Below, piece by piece: positions 54,997 to 64,000 of a stretch of DNA of 64,000 nucleotides. The DNA is from Papilionanthe hookeriana x Papilionanthe teres (Eukaryota > Streptophyta > Magnoliopsida > Asparagales > Orchidaceae), in NCBI GenBank assembly GCA_022702705.1, contig CM040422.1, positions 37,347,270 to 37,411,269 on the forward strand, written 5' to 3'. Every line of letters begins with the position of its first letter. Position 1 is the stretch's first letter. The notes under the pieces were generated by a model, which saw only the letters and a program-made list of their open reading frames with translations, was not told the origin of the DNA and did no database searches. Both the position numbers and the translations under genes were made by a program.

Positions 54997-56349
54997 TGGA
55001 ATTACCTTTTGAGTGGTACTCTCCCCGTGTTCAAAATTTAATTCGGCGTGGTTTCTTACCTCGACAATGGACAAAAGGTCAATCACAACATTTTGAAAAA
55101 TTATGGAATAACTCCGGTCGTCCACCCAATTCAAAACATGGTCTCGGATTCGGCACAGTAGGATCAGTTGACGATACTGAATTTTGCTTGGTTGTCACTT
55201 GTGAGTCTAATGAAAACTGCATGGAAACTACAGAAGAATTTAAAGATTTACAAATTGGAGACGCTCCACCAGAATTCGAAGAAGAGATTAAATCTACAAT
55301 AGATGAGTTAACGGAAGTTAACTTAGGTACTAGCAAAGAAACTAGACATACCTTTGTTAGCTCCTTACTCAATAAAGAAGACTCCGAAGAAATAATCAAA
55401 TTATTAATGGAATTTAAAGATTATTTTGCTTGGAACTACGATGAGATGCTAGGATTAGCACTAGAGGTCGCAGTCCATAAGCTAGGAGTGGATCCTACTT
55501 CTGTCCCAGTCAGACAAGGTCCCAGAAGAATGCGTCTAGAAATCGAACAACAAGTCATAGCTGAAGTTAAAAAGCTAATAGACGCTAAATTTGTCCATGA
55601 AGAACAATACCCGACTTGGTTAGCCAATGTGGTACCAGTTAGGAAGAAGAATGGTCAGATCAGAATTTGTGTGGATTTCAGAGATTTAAACAAGGCATGT
55701 CCAAAGGATGAATTTCCTCTACCGATCCCAGAATTAATGATCGACATTGCTTCGACACATGAAATATTCTCATTCATGGATGGATCTTCAGGATACAACC
55801 GGATAAAAATGGCTCCAGAAGATGAAAAACTTACAAGCATTCGAACACCGATCGGAGTATATTGCTTACACAGTGATGCCATTCGGACTGAAGAACGCAG
55901 GAGCAACCTACCAGAGAGCGATGACAAGAATTTTTGATGATCTCATCCACAATCAAGTCGAATGCTACATGGACGATGTGGTCATCAAAAGCAAAGTAAA
56001 GGACAACCACCTGTATGATTTGAGAATTGTTTTTGAACGATTAAGACAATTTAACCTTAAGATGAATCCCTTAAAATGCGCCTTCAGCGTCACCTCCGGG
56101 AAATTCTTAGGATTCATTGTCCGACATCGTGGAATTGAAATCGACCCGGAAAAGATTAAAGCTATCTTAGAAATGCCACCTCCCAGAACCTTAAAACAAC
56201 TACGATCTTTTCAAGGGAAGCTAGCATATCTTCGACGCTTTATCTCGAACTTGTCAGGTAGGTGTCAGCCTTTCTCGGCATTAGTTAAAAAGGACGCCAA
56301 ATTTATTTTGGAAGAGAAATGCCAGAAGGCCTTTGAGAACATTAAGTAA
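54996..56349 (+). pseudogene. pol: Reverse transcriptase of element F
   Basis: ATG at 54996, MELPFEWYSPRVQNLIRRGF. The RT core has VPVRQGPRRMRLEIEQQVIA, VVPVRKKNGQIRICVDFRDL, FSFMDGSSGYNRIKMAPEDE (first catalytic Asp), a frameshift near 55850, then VMPFGLKNAGATYQRAMTRI and YMDDVVIKSKVKDN (catalytic Asp pair, about 55968-55980), and GFIVRHRGIEIDPEKIKAIL, ending with a TAA at 56347-56349. One frameshift and the terminal stop separate it from activity, so it is better preserved than the B copy. Synthesises element cDNA in the family. Confidence 0.9.
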
Positions 56350-56355
56350 TATTAA

Positions 56356-56800
56356 ATGACACCTCCTGTCTTAGCAGCCCCAGTCTCAGGTAGACCGTTG
56401 ATACTTTATACCGCGGCTATAGACGACTCTCTCGGAGCCCTGTTAGCCCAGGTCAATGATGAGGGTAAAGAAAATGCTCTTTACTACCTAAGCCACTGTT
56501 TACTTCCGACAGAAATAAGGTATCCCGCAATTGAAAAGCATTACCCTAATCTTCGCCGCTCAAAAGCTTAGGCACTACATGCTTTCTCATAAGGTTAACC
56601 TGATCTCGAAATTTAATCCATTGCAATACTTGATGTCTCGTCCAACGCTTTCCGGCAGACTTGCCAGATGGTCAATGATATTATTGCAATTCGATATAAC
56701 TTTCGTGCCTCTTCGTGCAGAAAAGGGACAAGTCTTAGCATACTTCCTCGCTGCACACCCTTTGCAGGCAGAATCTCCTCTCAATGACGATTTGCCAGAT
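56356..56800 (+). pseudogene. pol: First RNase H of element F
   Basis: PVLAAPVSGRPLILYTAAID, DSLGALLAQVNDEGKENALY and LLPTEIRYPAIEKH, followed by a frameshift near 56540. The next frame carries FAAQKLRHYMLSHKVNLISK, FNPLQYLMSRPTLSGRLARW and FDITFVPLRAEKGQVLAYFL. The domain would degrade the RNA strand of RNA-DNA hybrids. Confidence 0.8.
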
Positions 56801-57187
56801 GAACAAATAATGAGCCTAAAAGACCCTGATGATCGACGTTGGGAATTGTATTTCGACGGAGCATCTTCAGCACACAAAGACGAAGAATCGCAAGTGATAG
56901 TGCCCGGTAAGGCAGGAATCGGGCTAATCTTTATAACACCGGAGCGGGGGATGTTAAGATACTCCTACCACTTAACAGAACCATGTACAAACAACGAAGC
57001 AGAATATGAAGCCCTCATAACAGGACTGGAATTAACTATTCAAATGGGGATAACAGACATCAACATCTACGGGGATTCACAGTTAATCATTCAACAGATC
57101 GTCGGACAATACAGAATTTTAAAGCCAAGAATCGAGCAATACTTCCAAGTATGCCATACGAGTTGTTGGAACAAATTCCAAATGTGA
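56801..57187 (+). pseudogene. pol: Second, archaeal-type RNase H of element F
   Basis: DDRRWELYFDGASSAHKDEE (first Asp, about 56845), GIGLIFITPERGMLRYSYHL, CTNNEAEYEALITGLEL (Glu, about 57000), and INIYGDSQLIIQQIVGQYRI (Asp, about 57070). The D-E-D set is complete. Dual RNase H is known for the Tat lineage and was probably acquired from plants. The domain is intact here, then a frameshift at about 57150 leads to IPNVTMYKIPVKENALADAL. Confidence 0.85.
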
Positions 57188-58643
57188 CGATGTACAAAAT
57201 TCCCGTAAAAGAAAATGCTTTAGCAGATGCTTTAGCCCGTCTCGCAAAAGAATTTGCCTGTTTACAAGATGAATCAGTGGAAGTGTCAGTTCACGGACGT
57301 CAGGTCCTATCACAGCTCGACATGGACACAATACACAAATCAGGAAAAGAAAAAGGATCAGTTGCAGCAGTGACAGAAAACACAGAAGATTGGCGACAGC
57401 CATTGGTAGACTACCTGCAAACAGGAAAGCTACCGGACGATAGGTCGCTAGCCCATCGGATCAAGAAAAGAACTCCGTCGTACGCATTAATAAACAACAC
57501 ATTGTACATAAGGTCTTTTGATCAAATATGGTTAAGGTGCCTAAGCGGGTCCGAGGCCCGTGAAATTGTTAAAGAGGAGCATTCGGGACTCCGTGGCGCT
57601 CACCGTCGGGTCCGAAGATGAAAATGAAAATTAAAAGACTAGGGTACTACTGGCCCTCAATGATGACCGATCGCATGAAAATCGCCAAGAGCTGTCACCA
57701 ATGCCAAGTACACGGAGTGGTTCTACACCAACCTCCAAATGTGCTACATCCGACAATTGCGTCGTGGCCATTTGAATGTTGGGGCACGGATATAGTGGGT
57801 CCAATAGAACCACCATCTTCAAAAGGACATCGCTTCATTCTTACGGCTACGGATTACTTTTCCAAGTGGGCAGAGGCGGCTCCACTTAGAGAAGTGAAAG
57901 CACACCGCGTGCTACGGTTTTCAAGAACCAAGTTGTCTACCTTTTCGGAGTGCCGTGCGAGATCATCTCGGATAATGGGTCAGCATTCGAAGCACGCAAA
58001 TCAACAATTTCGTCAGGAGACACGGAATCGACTGGCGATATTCAACAATTTACTACCCAAGAGCAAACGGCCTGGTCGAGGCTTTTAATAAAACTCTCGT
58101 TCAAATCTTAAAGAAAACTTTGGACGACAATAAGAGAAATTGGCACGAGAAGTTATTAGAAGCCTTATGGGCCTACCGGACAACCTTCGAACTCCTACTC
58201 AAGCTACACCTTACGCTCGGGTGTATGGGTCCGAGGCAAGTGTTACCCTTAGAGGTCCAGACTTCCTTCACTCGGAATTGCGATTTGCAAACAAAATCAC
58301 GACAGAAGAAAATGCCAAATTACGACTAGAAGAATTGGAAAGCTTGGAAGGGAAAAGACTTGCAGCGCATCAGAATTTAGAATTATACCAAGCTAAGATG
58401 GTTCAAGCCCATGACAAACTGGTCCGCCCAAGAACCTTCGAAGTTGGTGACTTAGTTCTCGTTCTCAAGAGACCTATCCTTGCACACCGCAAGATAGGAG
58501 GAAAATTTGAACCCACTTGGGAAGGACCGTTTGTGGTTGAAGCAGTATACTCAGGAGGCTCCTACCAGCTAGTGAATTGCCAAGGAGAACGACATATGCT
58601 TCCGATCAACGGACGATACTTGAAGAAGTATTACGCTACCTGA
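57151..58643 (+). pseudogene. pol: Integrase of element F
   Basis: After the linker (ALADALARLAKEFACLQDES) come IKKRTPSYALINNTLYIRSF and the zinc-finger start EEHSGLRGAH. A one-base frame break (ATGA, 57618-57621) follows, as in E, and then MKMKIKRLGYYWPSMMTDRM and CHQCQVHG. Catalytic core: FECWGTDIVGPIEPPSSKGH (first Asp, about 57786), TATDYFSKWAEAAPL, a frameshifted second-Asp region (57965-57985), and NWHEKLLEALWAYRTTFE. The C-terminal domain (58420-58640) has FEVGDLVLVLKRPILAHRKI and ends YLKKYYAT-TGA. No chromodomain. Inactive. Confidence 0.85.
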
Positions 58644-58928
58644 TGTTTCGAAAGAATGAATTTTTCATCCCTAGAAGCACGGGTGAAGTAATTACTTATG
58701 ACTGGGTCTGAACCCAAAAATAATAAAAAATGTGCTAAAATAAATAAAATCATGATAATAAAGTTTTCCTTCCATATCAAAATCTCTTTCCTGATCTTAT
58801 CCCACTTCATTCCTGTTAAATTTAAAAATACAAAAAGTAATAAAAAAAATTTTCTTTAATAAACATTTTCTTAATGTTCTTGTTCTTAGTACAGCCCCTG
58901 ATCCTTTTCCTTGTCTTTTCGCAGGGAA
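58644..58928 (+). promoter_or_regulatory. Pol-ORF3 spacer with splice-acceptor-like end
   Basis: Short non-coding AT-rich spacer. It ends CCTTGTCTTTTCGCAG (58909-58924 region) followed by GGAAATG, so a pyrimidine tract and CAG lie a few bases before the ORF3 ATG. A CTGAT sequence about 25 bp upstream could be a branch point. The end is identical in E. Confidence 0.5.
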
Positions 58929-60402
58929 ATGTCGAACGGGCGGTTGGTCCTGAACTTTAGAAATGGTGTAAGCCTTGCACTCGACGAAAAGAGGGTGAAA
59001 GATGGAGCGATAATAGAGATTGACTCAGACTTCACACCAACGAGCCCGCAATACGAGGAAAGTGACTAGGTCCCGGCTGACCGAGAGGAACCGCCTGATC
59101 GGACAAGAATGAAAGTGGGTGGCCCAAGCCACCAATCCAGCAGCAAGAAAAGGAAAAAAAACACCGAAGAAGAAAAGATAATCAACTCCGTAGTCGCTAC
59201 GGCGAGGGCGAGCTTGTCGGCGCCGCGCCCGCGTAAATTCAGGAAGTACGAAGAGCTACTCTCACGGCAACCCAGCGAAGAAATAAAAATCTCCGTATCC
59301 TCAAGATGTTAACTAAACTAGCAGCGGACCAGCACGACGAGGCGGTTGTTACTGCCAGTGCATATACTTCAAGGACGCCAGTTCGCCAGGTACCTGAAGG
59401 AAGGAGGCCAGCTCCAAAGATAACAGAAGAGACCAGGGAAATCTTAAGAAGAACAGAAGAAGGAAGGCCACAACGCCACCAGATAAAGCCACCAGTAATG
59501 CATATCCTTGTTGCAGAAACAACCCCGGAGGATGTCCCGACGGACATCATCCCCGAGGAGCCGAGGTATGCAGGAGAACGTGAAGGAATTGAGTCATATA
59601 TCCCACAGTACGTCACCAGGCCTCGCCATTTGCAGATTATTCCAGAATATGAGCTAGAAAGAATGCAGAATGTCGAGAAGAAAACTTTTGAATACTTCGA
59701 GAGAATCAGAGGCAGGAGGATCAATATACTAGAAGGCCTCGAGCTACATACAGACGTGTTCTCAGAATACGAACAACAACAAATTGTGGACTGCATCCGG
59801 GATTTGAAAAGAACGGGCCGAGCAGGCCGCCTAAGAGAAAACACTTACTCGGAACCCCGGAGATGGATTCCAGGGAAAGGGAGAATTACCATACAATGTG
59901 GATGCTGCTACAACTTCGCAGAAGACAGGAAGGGAAACCCACCGGGAATACTCCGTCATGGCCAGGTGGATCCAATGCCATTAGTCATCAAAAGGATGGT
60001 AAAGAGAATGATAACATGGAGGGTACTCCCAGCAGATTGCATACCCAACAGTTGCATCATTAACATTTACAAGAAGGGTGATCGCATACCCCCGCACATA
60101 GATCACCACGACTTTGTCGGACCTTTCGCACGAGTTTCTTTTACGAACGAGTGTAATATCATGTTCGGATCCGACCTCCGGATAGCAGGCCCGAGTGAAT
60201 TCCGAGGGCCGGTAAAGATACCATTACCGGTAGGTTCCGTCATGATGCCGAAGGGCAACGGAGCGGATGTCGCTAAACATTGCATACGGGAGTACCCATG
60301 AAGCGGATCTCGATTACTTTTAGAAGGATGGATGACAGGAAAGCACCCTACCACTTCCAGCCAGACCCGGAGCTAGAGAGCCTCCGGCCTTACGAGCTGT
60401 GA
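58929..60402 (+). pseudogene. ORF3: element module fused to a plant ALKBH9/10-type RNA demethylase domain (element F copy)
   Basis: The ATG at 58929 gives MSNGRLVLNFRNGVSLALDE. Frameshifts near 59055, 59200 and 59300 disturb the N-terminal 130 codons. From 59306 the frame is open for 331 codons. The C-terminal domain runs from RRINILEGLELHTDVFSEYE (about 59720) through GRITIQCGCCYNFAED, GNPPGILRHGQVDPMPLVIK, IINIYKKGDRIPPHIDHHDF, ECNIMFGSDLRIAGPSEF, KIPLPVGSVM and GNGADVAKHC. The iron ligands are visible: His and Asp of H-I-D (60095-60103) and the distal His (60278-60280). One frameshift near 60287 precedes the 2-oxoglutarate-binding R-I-S-I-T-F-R stretch, which is present in the next frame up to the TGA at 60400-60402. 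The family removes N6-methyl groups from RNA. Demethylation of the element's own RNA is inference. Confidence 0.9.
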
Positions 60403-60857
60403 GTTACATGGAAAATATCACACCTCCAACGTACATCCATACGGCATCCTTGCCAAGGATGGCTTGGAAGGTGATGTTATTGACCATGTACCTCACTATT
60501 CAAACATGGATTTTTGACAGATACCTTTTTTGGATGGATCGACAAAGATCATATATGGTCCGTTTTGAGTCTATATGGATTGTATGAGATGTATTCCAGA
60601 TCGAGTTGTATGATGTATCTTCAGCATGATTGGAATGAAAGTGACCATGTCACATTTTTGGCCTTCACCTCTTTTGTGCAAGTTGACTAGGAAACGCCAT
60701 TAAAGTTAAATGAACTTCGAACAAAGAACAGAAAAGAAACAAAAAAAAGAATGAAAGAAAACTTTCCTTAAAAATCTAAATAAAAAAATGATGAACTCCA
60801 AATTCACGATAAAATAAAATTTGAATCGTTAAAGGACAAACAAAATGAGCACAAATT
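60403..60857 (+). other. Untranslated stretch after ORF3 of element F
   Basis: Matches 29470-29910 of E in the opposite orientation. No gene seen. Confidence 0.55.
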
Positions 60858-61020
60858 TTAAATCAAATTTCAAATTCAATTTTTCCAAATTTCAAATCAA
60901 ATCTCAATCAAATTTCAAATTCAATCTTTCCAAATTTCAAATCGAATCTCAATCAAATTTCAAATTCAATCTTTCCAAATTTCAAATCAAATCTCAATCA
61001 AATTCAAATTCAATCTTCCA
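60858..61020 (+). repeat. 45-bp tandem repeat in the 3' UTR of F (about 3.5 copies)
   Basis: The mark TTTCCAAATTTCAAATC recurs at about 60882, 60927 and 60972, a 45-bp period. A frame over it is open only because 45 is a multiple of three. Related repeats in E are at 29077-29470. Confidence 0.75.
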
Positions 61021-61279
61021 AATCTGAAATCCAAACCGTTCTACTCTCTCCCTTGTCTGGGATGAAAGCGGTCGATTCCATTGACACGGATCGAATCTGA
61101 TGGCGAGGAATTGTATCCAATCCAAACCAGCAACTTCCGATCAACTCTTTTGAATGAGATACGTAACATCTACATATTCCCTCCTAATCTATTTCCTTCC
61201 ATGAAAGTCTTTTACAACTTTCATGAAATTCTCGAAACACTAAAATTCCACACTGCAAATCTTTGCAAAATCAACTACA
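61021..61279 (+). other. Untranslated segment between repeat arrays of F
   Basis: Short unique stretch between the 45-bp and 83-84-bp arrays. E lacks a clear counterpart. Nothing supportable in it. Confidence 0.4.
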
Positions 61280-61830
61280 TCAAAATTCAAACTTTTGGGG
61301 TTGAGGATTTTACATCCGAGACTGCATTGCTTTAGGATTATTTCCCTATTGCAATGAAATACATCAGATTCAAACTTTGGGGTTGAGGATTTTACATCCG
61401 AGACTGCATTGCTTTAGGATTCTTTCCCTATTGCAATGAAATACATCAGAATCAAATTCTTGGGGTTGAGAATTTTTCATCCGAGACTGCATTGCTTTAG
61501 GATTCTTTCCCTATTGCAATGAAATACATCAAAATCAAATTCTTGGGGTTGAGGATTTTACATCCGAGACTGCATTGCTTTAGGATTCTTTCCTTATTGC
61601 AATGAAATACATCAAAATCAAACTTTTGAGGTTGAGGATTTTACATCCGAGACTGTATTGCCTTAGGATTCTTTCCCTGTTGCAATGAAATACATCGAAA
61701 TCAAACTCTTGAGGTTAAGGATTTTACATCCAATACCGCATTGCTCTGAGATCTCTCCTCATTACAATGATTCAATCCGATCAATTCAATTTTCTTTTGA
61801 GGTTGAAGATGTTACATCTAAAACCACAAA
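61280..61830 (+). repeat. 83-84-bp tandem repeat array in the 3' UTR of F (about 7 copies)
   Basis: GGTTGAGGATTTTACATCC recurs about every 83 bp from 61300 to 61800. It is the complement of the E array, with half the copy number and more divergence between units. Confidence 0.85.
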
Positions 61831-62171
61831 ATTTCAATTCTCATTTCAAATCAAATCCCTTCAAATTAATCTTGACAAAACTTCAATCTAACTTGAAACT
61901 CAAACTAAAATCTAAACTTACACATCAAAACTTAAATTGAAACAAAATAAAATCTAAATTGAAATTCCCCCAGATCATGTGATTTGGGATTCACCTCCTT
62001 TTCCTTTCCCCAGCCAGAGTTCAGGAATCTCCAGTCTCAGAGATATACTTGAAACTCCCCAGCGGAAATTCTTCTACTTCGTCCTAAGTTTGTCACTTGG
62101 ACATCTGTGTTGGTTTTGTTGATCTTTTTGGTCAACGCCAATACGCGCCGTGTGCTTGGTTAGCACACCAC

Positions 62172-62189
62172 ACCTATTGGGGGTCCATT
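62172..62189 (+). other. Polypurine-tract region of element F
   Basis: ACCTATTGGGGGTCCATT directly precedes the 3' LTR. The first 16 bases pair with the leader segment at 50049-50064. Confidence 0.8.
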
Positions 62190-64000
62190 TGTTGACCTCA
62201 TTTTTGATGAGGTCTTCTCTTCTTCTCTTTAGTACTTAGGATCTAGCCTTAGGCTTTTCCTTTGACTATCTTAGAGGATTAGAATTGGGACCCACCACCT
62301 AGAATTTCAAACCACTTCTTAACTCCCTGCAAACTCCACAAACTTGATTGTGGACCCCTAATCACCTAGAGGGTTGAAATCAAATGTGGAAGTTTTAAAG
62401 GATGAGTTCCTATAAGACTCTTTGGCCTTAGGACTGCCCTGGGTGGCCTGGTCTGGTAAAGGGGCTGACTTACACACACACTACACATATACACTACACT
62501 TTCACACACCTCCTAAAAACACACCCATACCTAACTTGACCTCCTGACTCATAAAGGTGATTCAGATGGATGGTCCTTAACCCCTAAGCCCTTGGCTAAG
62601 AGGGTTAGGAACAACATAGTGGATACCTCAAATGAGTCCCTTCATGGCTCATGTGGGCTTAATATGGCTTCATGGCTCAACCAAAATGATTTCATTCCAC
62701 TTACAATTACTCAATCTTTTTTTTTTCAAATTTTTAATTTTTGACCCCCGGGACCCTACACCCGCCTAGCCTACCCAAAACCCTTAAAATTACCCAAATT
62801 TTCCAAAAATCTCCAAATCACCCAAAATTTCTAAAGTCCAATCCCAAACATTCACACATCACTCAAATTGATCATCCATGGCCAGATACACTAAAATTTT
62901 GCAAATACCTCCCAATACCCTCCAAATACCCAAAATACCCCTCTTGACCCAAAAATCCAAAAATTCAGAAAATTCCCAAAAAATTCCAGAAAATCCCAAA
63001 TATTCCCAATTTCATTTTGTTCAACTACACCATGGGACAAGTTTGTCAATTTACCCCACGTTTGTCAAAACCCCCAATTTGACCCATTTTAACCCAAAGT
63101 GAACTCAATGTCAAACCAAACCTAATCCAAACTAACCCAATTCAACTCCAATTAACCCCAAACCTTTTCTAAACCTTCCTTAGCATCCCCACAAACAAAA
63201 CACTAACATGATTTGCCCAAAATTTAGACCCAAACCCCACTCAAATTCAACCCAAAGCTAAAAGGCCCAATTTGGACCCATGACCCAAATCCAACCCAAA
63301 CCTAGCCCAAACACTTCAAATTGACTCCAAATCATTCATGAAACATTCCTAAACTAAATTCAACACTTATTGGATCCAATCCTTTGCAAAATTCCCATCA
63401 TAAAATCCATTTTTTTTGAAATCCAAAACCCACTTCCATAAATCACTTTAAAAGCCCACCTTCACTAAATTTCAAAGGCCCAAAGCCCACATGACAATCC
63501 TCTATCATCATCCATTTGATAAAACCATCTCCTAAGTCCTAAATCAATCATCAAATAAATCCAAATCAAGCCATATGCCAAATCCCATCAAATCACCCCT
63601 AAATTACCAAAATTTCCAAATTCCATTTTCATGAAATTGACCAAGTTTTTCCCCAAGCCAAAGACAAGCCATGAAGCCACTCTTAAGCCACATGGAAGCC
63701 ATGTGAGTTGCTCACATGTGACCTTACCACATTTGGCAAAAGGAGGGCCCCCTTTCCTAATCCTTCTTAAACCCTTTTTTTACCTTAAGCATGTCACACA
63801 CTAAACCATGCTTAGCCACCTCATCATGGATGGAGACCACACCATTTTCTCTTGGCTGACCCAAGTGATCCTTTTCGAGCCAAAACCAGGCCTTGGGTGG
63901 TGAACCTAGCCCAAAATCATGGGTTGACTCATTTGAACCCAAAATAGCCTTCCCCCCATTCCATTTCAATCCAAGCTCTTTACACATGGCATTGGCCAAT
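62190..64000 (+). repeat. 3' LTR of element F (first 1811 bp, runs off the window)
   Basis: Starts TGTTGACCTCATTTTTGATG and follows the 5' LTR (24289-24746, then 43270-44600) with few substitutions. It shows the uninterrupted site where E inserted in the 5' LTR (about 62642-62660). About 5.2 kb should continue past the window. Confidence 0.95.

Larger units (their letters stand above)
24289..64000 (+). mobile_element. Element F, Ogre/Tat-like retrotransposon (3' end beyond window; hosts element E)
   Basis: Layout: 5' LTR in two parts (24289-24746 and 43270-49805), tRNA-Arg primer-binding site (49811), leader, ORF1, gag, protease, RT, RNase H, archaeal-type RNase H, integrase, ORF3 with an ALKBH domain, tandem repeats, polypurine tract, 3' LTR (62190 onward). 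Without E the LTR is about 7.0 kb and the internal part 12.4 kb, which predicts a full length near 26 kb, in the range known for Ogre elements. The GGGGC at 24284-24288 is the candidate target duplication. The second copy is off-window. Confidence 0.85.

Noticed and set aside
1..64000. Host genes, or bacterial-type operons, riboswitches and ribosome binding sites
   Set aside because: All coding traces belong to retrotransposons; nothing in the window has the exon structure or domain content of a host gene.

Overview
The window is a pile of nested plant LTR retrotransposons; I see no host gene, rRNA or tRNA gene. The AT-rich sequence, primer-binding sites complementary to plant tRNA-Asp and tRNA-Arg ends, Athila-type and Tat/Ogre-type Ty3/gypsy proteins, and an element of about 26 kb with 7 kb LTRs all point to a flowering plant with a large, repeat-filled genome. 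I cannot name the species.

Left part (1-24288), Athila-like elements. Element G is the oldest host, on the + strand. Its post-pol tail is at 3088-3322 and its 3' LTR at 22697-24288. Between them lay a twice-repeated cassette of two accessory ORFs, a small coiled-coil-like protein and a protein of about 380 aa with the 'putative plant transposon protein' domain. The cassette now reads on the minus strand (12228-6513). Element A (1-3087, minus) sits in the G tail. Element B inserted into G beside the cassette. Its 3' LTR (3323-5157, minus) and 5' LTR (12416-14250, plus) are both 1835 bp but lie in opposite orientation, and their outer flanks are reverse-complementary 5-bp target duplications (GTTGC / GCAAC). 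The simplest history is an inversion of about 16 kb by recombination between the oppositely oriented 3' untranslated regions of B and G. B carries a degenerate gag-pol (14398-21741) interrupted by a solo LTR (D, 14480-16737, target duplication AAAAC).

Right part (24289-64000), Ogre/Tat-like elements. Element F (+) begins inside the G LTR at 24289 and runs off the right edge. Its 5' LTR (about 7.0 kb) is split by element E (24747-43264, minus; 18.5 kb; target duplication ATGGC). E and F belong to one family and share the order tRNA-Arg PBS, leader, ORF1, gag, protease, RT, RNase H, second (archaeal-type) RNase H, integrase, ORF3, tandem repeats, PPT, LTR. Both are broken by stops and frameshifts.

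Most interesting content: ORF3 of E and F (about 490 codons) ends in a clearly recognisable plant ALKBH9/10-type 2-oxoglutarate/Fe(II) oxygenase domain, the family of RNA m6A demethylases. It is fused to an N-terminal module that resembles the element's own ORF1. A splice-acceptor-like sequence lies just before its ATG in both copies, as expected for a separately spliced mRNA. Both copies also carry a 16-nt leader sequence perfectly complementary to the polypurine-tract region, which could pair the RNA ends.
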